In this document: one piece after another, positions 63,543 through 64,000 of the stretch
Numbering within the stretch: position 1 is the first letter of the stretch
Layout of the letters: each line of letters begins with the position of its first letter
Assembly (NCBI GenBank): GCA_900314635.1
Contig: OMVY01000008.1
Coordinates: forward strand, 1-64,000
Reading direction: 5' to 3'
Length of the DNA: 64,000 bases
From: an uncultured Methanobrevibacter sp.
Lineage (GTDB): Archaea > Methanobacteriota > Methanobacteria > Methanobacteriales > Methanobacteriaceae
The notes under the pieces: generated by a model
Told to the model about the DNA's origin: nothing
Databases searched by the model: none
The model's input: the letters and a program-made list of their open reading frames with translations, nothing else
Program-made: the position numbers and the translations under genes

Positions 63543-64000
63543 ATGAGATTAAAAATTACATTAAAATCTAAAAATAATAGATTGAAAATTCCTTTTAATT
63601 ACAATCACATTGTTTCAGCTATTATTTATAATAAGATTTATGATTTGGAATTGGCTCAGAAATTGCATTCTTCCCAATCTTATAAATTCTTTACTTTTTC
63701 TAGTTTGCATATCCATAAGTTCAGATTGCTTAAGGATGGATTGCTATCTCAAAATGGAGTAATCGACTTTTTAATATCTTCTCCAGATGATTATCTAATC
63801 AAAAGTCTTGTTGAAGGATTTTTAGAAGACTTGACTGTTAATTTCATTGGAGAGGAACTCTTAGTCCAAAAAGTAGAGTTGCTTGCAGCTCCTGAATTTG
63901 AAGATAAGGTTAACATAAAAACTTTATCCCCGATTATAGTCAGAACTAAAAAGGAAGTCGATGGAGAGTTAAAAACATGGGATCTTCCACCTAGCAAGGA
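63543..64000 (+). CDS. cas6: CRISPR endoribonuclease Cas6, truncated by the window
   Basis: The frame is open from ATG 63543 to the end of the window (152 codons). It begins MRLKITLKSKN, then IPFNYNHIVSAIIYNKI, FFTFSSLHI and FLISSPDDYLIKSLVEGFL. These are the N-terminal ferredoxin-like repeats of Cas6, which cuts the repeats of CRISPR transcripts. The catalytic residues and the C-terminal glycine-rich loop would lie partly beyond the window. GGGGTG 3 bases before the ATG and a clear divergent gap support the start. Further cas genes and an array are expected to the right. Confidence 0.88.
   Translation, partial: MRLKITLKSKNNRLKIPFNYNHIVSAIIYNKIYDLELAQKLHSSQSYKFFTFSSLHIHKFRLLKDGLLSQNGVIDFLISSPDDYLIKSLVEGFLEDLTVNFIGEELLVQKVELLAAPEFEDKVNIKTLSPIIVRTKKEVDGELKTWDLPPSK

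Overview
The window looks like chromosomal DNA of a methanogenic archaeon of the Methanobacteriales, most probably Methanobrevibacter. The evidence is very AT-rich DNA, archaeal TATA boxes of the form TTTATATA about 25 bases before transcripts, an archaeal-type tRNA-Gln with an A1-U72 pair, an MvhD/FdhB/FdhA-like module that handles coenzyme F420 and heterodisulfide reductase electrons, and several adhesin-like proteins with Ig-like domains. No ribosomal RNA, replication origin, integrase or CRISPR repeat array is visible.

From 1 to about 38 kb the genes are mostly short, independently transcribed and scattered. There is a GNAT toxin-like pair, a von Willebrand A protein, an orphan Vsr endonuclease, and two gamma-glutamylcyclotransferase-like genes facing away from each other, one fused to a HEPN domain. 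There is a three-gene redox operon (MvhD, FdhB, short FdhA-like), an MNT/HEPN pair, tRNA-Gln, a YeiH-type transporter, and a run of zinc-ribbon, TPR and membrane proteins of unknown role. Surface and secreted proteins with Ig-like repeats are spread through this half. Four genes here (three for exported proteins, one metallo-beta-lactamase fold) are each broken by an apparent loss of a single base. Short tandem repeats sit in many intergenic gaps. Two similar hairpin elements at 17.4 kb and 33.4 kb may be copies of one small RNA whose loop resembles the anti-Shine-Dalgarno end of 16S rRNA.

From about 39 kb to the end the window is a dense island of likely defence genes with even more AT-rich codons. 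In order: a decayed XPD/DinG-type helicase fused to a phosphoribosyltransferase, a DprA homologue and a second free phosphoribosyltransferase; a nuclease-fold/DUF5655 protein; a TIR-domain protein; an HTH-ImmA peptidase with a DUF4411 PIN-like toxin; a TPR-CHAT protease; five paralogous PH-like small proteins in two divergent sets; a tight five-gene operon (HEPN, TOPRIM, small peptide, ATP-grasp ligase, membrane protein); and the start of cas6 running off the end.

The best candidate for an undescribed system is the five-gene operon at 57.8-63.2 kb. It joins a graspetide-type peptide-modification cassette to a HEPN protein and a TOPRIM protein by gaps of 11, 4 and 1 bases and one 4-base overlap. 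The second is the helicase-pseudoenzyme/phosphoribosyltransferase/DprA cluster at 39.3-43.5 kb. All functional statements rest on motifs read by eye; no database search was possible.
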